Positions 5,576 to 6,479 of a stretch of DNA of 6,479 nt are shown here, one piece after another. The stretch is from Thermoproteota archaeon (GTDB lineage: Archaea; Thermoproteota; Thermoprotei_A; Sulfolobales; Desulfurococcaceae). The stretch is taken from positions 1 through 6,479 of the forward strand of contig JAADCY010000160.1 in NCBI GenBank assembly GCA_013154205.1, read 5' to 3'. The translations under genes were made by a program, and so were the position numbers. The notes below the pieces were generated by a model. It saw nothing but the letters and a program-made list of their open reading frames with translations. It was not told where the DNA came from and did not search any database. How positions within the stretch are numbered: the stretch's first letter is position 1; every line of letters starts with the position of its first letter.

Positions 5576-5764
5576 CTACGTCAAGTACCGTGACACATTA
5601 AAAGGAAATGTCTCACCAAGATAGATACTAGCACTAGCAATCCTATGGCCAACAATCACATGGCTACAACTAACATAAGTAGAAAGCTGGACACAACAAC
5701 CCATACAATACGCACTAGCAATATGGGCAACAATAACAATACTGGAAATAATAATCCATAGCAT
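5576..5764 (-). CDS. Doubtful small membrane protein or gene remnant
   Basis: An open frame of 62 residues begins MLWIIISSIVIVAHIASAYC, a hydrophobic stretch that could be a membrane span or signal peptide, followed by a Cys- and Ser-rich part and a polar end (GETFPFNVSRYLT). It contains an in-frame internal duplication: IVIVAHIASA at about 9-18 and VIVGHRIASA at about 36-45, 27 residues apart. An ATTTATAAAT element at 5777-5786 could be its TATA box, but it lies too close to the ATG for normal leaderless spacing. No ribosome-binding site and no recognised family are seen. It may be a real small protein, the start of a decayed gene, or chance. Confidence 0.25.
   Translation of the reverse strand: MLWIIISSIVIVAHIASAYCMGCCVQLSTYVSCSHVIVGHRIASASIYLGETFPFNVSRYLT
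5631..5745. repeat. Imperfect direct repeat with 81-base spacing
   Basis: GCACTAGCAA at 5631-5640 recurs at 5712-5721. Each copy is followed by similar bases: TATGGCCAACAATCACATGG after the first, TATGGGCAACAATAACAATACTGG after the second. The 81-base offset is a multiple of three and yields a repeated peptide on the minus strand. It is a small duplication of unknown origin, unlike CRISPR repeats in length and in having only two degenerate copies. Confidence 0.5.
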
Positions 5765-5908
5765 ATGTTATAGAATATTTATAAATAAATAGATCCAGAA
5801 TCATAAAATGTTTAAAAGAGTAATGTTTATTTTTATTCAAAACCGGCTATACTTATTTGAAATATTTAATTGCTTTTACAAATAATTGTTTTTTACTATG
5901 TTGTGAAC

Positions 5909-5917
5909 TTTTATATG
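5909..5917 (+). promoter_or_regulatory. TATA box of the OLD-type ATPase gene
   Basis: TTTTATATG is a good archaeal TATA element. Initiation about 26 bases downstream of its centre would be near 5939, giving a leader of about 23 bases that contains AAGGTG (5946-5951), a Shine-Dalgarno-like site 10 bases before the ATG at 5962. This indicates that the ATPase gene has its own promoter and is not simply co-transcribed with the orphan gene. Confidence 0.5.
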
Positions 5918-5961
5918 TTTCAGACGTGATCTAAGGATGATAATTAAGGTGTTATCTCGAA

Positions 5962-6479
5962 ATGAATAGGGACAAGATCTTGCCGGTAGGGTTCTTTATT
6001 TCCGGATTTAGATCTTTGGCTAAAATATATCTTCCATTGAATAATTTTGTTGTTCTTGTAGGTCCTAATGATAGTGGTAAAACATCTTTTATAGAAGCAT
6101 TAAATCTTTTTCAGACACTAGTCGTTGAAGGAAAAAGTAAAACAAAGCTTAGGTCAGGATATTTTAGTAGAATAAAGTTATTCAACAAAAAAGACGAAGA
6201 CTATCATCCTGTAATTAAATTAATCATGTATTTCGATAAAGAACGTTTGAGGATGTTTAATAATCCTAAAGGCATACTTGATTATTTTTCAAATAATAAA
6301 TCACAGAATAGGGAGCTAATAGGAATTGGTGTTATTATTAAAAGTAAAGTTCCTTACTCCGAGCTTATTAATTATGATTTTTCGGAACCCGTCGGAATAA
6401 GTGTAAAAAAGTGTATTTCAATAGCTGAATTATATCCTGAGAACAATGAGATCAATAAAGACAGCATAAAAACTAGTGA
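5962..6479 (+). CDS. OLD/AAA-type ATPase, N-terminal part, cut by the right edge
   Basis: An uninterrupted frame of 172 codons runs from ATG at 5962 to the end of the window. The N-terminal part has the layout of SMC/RecF-like AAA ATPases of the OLD family: GFFISGFRSLAKIYLPL (10-26), then NNFVVLVGPNDSGKTSF with Walker A GPNDSGKT at residues 34-41, followed by EALNLFQTL. Residues 43-172 show no other clear motif, as expected of the insert before the signature and Walker B regions, which lie beyond the window. OLD proteins often carry a C-terminal TOPRIM nuclease and occur in anti-phage systems such as Gabija (GajA); whether this one does cannot be seen here. The start is supported by AAGGTG at 5946-5951 and a TATA box at 5909-5917. 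Codon use is AT-rich like the orphan gene upstream. A RecF- or SMC-related repair ATPase is a less likely alternative. Confidence 0.85.
   Translation, partial: MNRDKILPVGFFISGFRSLAKIYLPLNNFVVLVGPNDSGKTSFIEALNLFQTLVVEGKSKTKLRSGYFSRIKLFNKKDEDYHPVIKLIMYFDKERLRMFNNPKGILDYFSNNKSQNRELIGIGVIIKSKVPYSELINYDFSEPVGISVKKCISIAELYPENNEINKDSIKTS

Larger units (their letters stand above)
5179..5961. other. Gene-poor AT-rich stretch of about 780 bases
   Basis: No convincing long gene is found on either strand here. The stretch holds T-tracts (5185-5230), several small inverted repeats built on CAGTA/TACTG (5263-5276, 5457-5476, 5469-5481), short hydrophobic open frames such as GFRITLRYHFAITVLAVLYLV (about 5409-5480, plus strand, no start codon), an imperfect repeat with 81-base spacing (5631-5745) inside a doubtful 62-residue minus-strand ORF, and the promoter of the OLD-type ATPase gene. 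The short hydrophobic frames interrupted by stops would fit decayed genes, but no family could be recognised. No tRNA or CRISPR array is seen. Confidence 0.6.

Noticed and set aside
5400..5760. Possible CRISPR array or tRNA remnant in the gap
   Set aside because: Only one two-copy degenerate repeat is present, without regular repeat-spacer units, and no cloverleaf or TTCGA loop was seen.

Overview
The window looks like a piece of chromosome from a hyperthermophilic archaeon of the Thermoproteota (Crenarchaeota), most likely Desulfurococcales or a close relative. This rests on the gene families (an archaeal PolB2-type polymerase with its RecA-like partner), heavy AGG/AGA arginine and ATA isoleucine codon use, GTG and TTG starts, archaeal TATA-like boxes and short T-tracts in place of hairpin terminators. 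The species cannot be named from the sequence alone.

Left part (1-4277, minus strand, fairly GC-rich): transcription runs right to left. A three-gene module comes first. It holds a RecA/RadA-fold protein without recognisable Walker motifs (3627-4277), a small helical protein of unknown function (3427-about 3675) and a divergent family B DNA polymerase of the PolB2 type (1437-3386). The polymerase keeps the two main metal-binding aspartates of its palm, but motif C has lost its first Asp and no exonuclease motifs are visible. This arrangement is a known archaeal one, linked in Sulfolobales to DNA-damage response and lesion bypass. Next, with its own promoter, is a DUF438/hemerythrin-like/PAS protein (68-1372) whose start codon lies inside a 16-bp inverted repeat that looks like an operator. 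A further gene probably begins at 65 and runs off the left edge.

Right part (about 4278-6479, very AT-rich, plus strand): composition changes sharply at the divergent intergenic region 4278-4461. Beyond it are an orphan protein with a charged N-terminal helix and one membrane span (4462-5178), a gene-poor stretch of about 780 bases (5179-5961) with short repeats and a doubtful 62-residue ORF, and the 5' end of an OLD/AAA-type ATPase gene (5962 to the right edge) with a clear Walker A motif. The change of strand and composition, the orphan and the OLD-type ATPase together suggest an accessory or acquired segment, possibly the edge of a defence island. The window ends before this can be settled.

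How the genes work together: the left module probably acts in DNA repair or damage tolerance, and the DUF438 protein is probably a separately controlled sensor. No functional link between the two sides of the composition boundary can be shown from this sequence.
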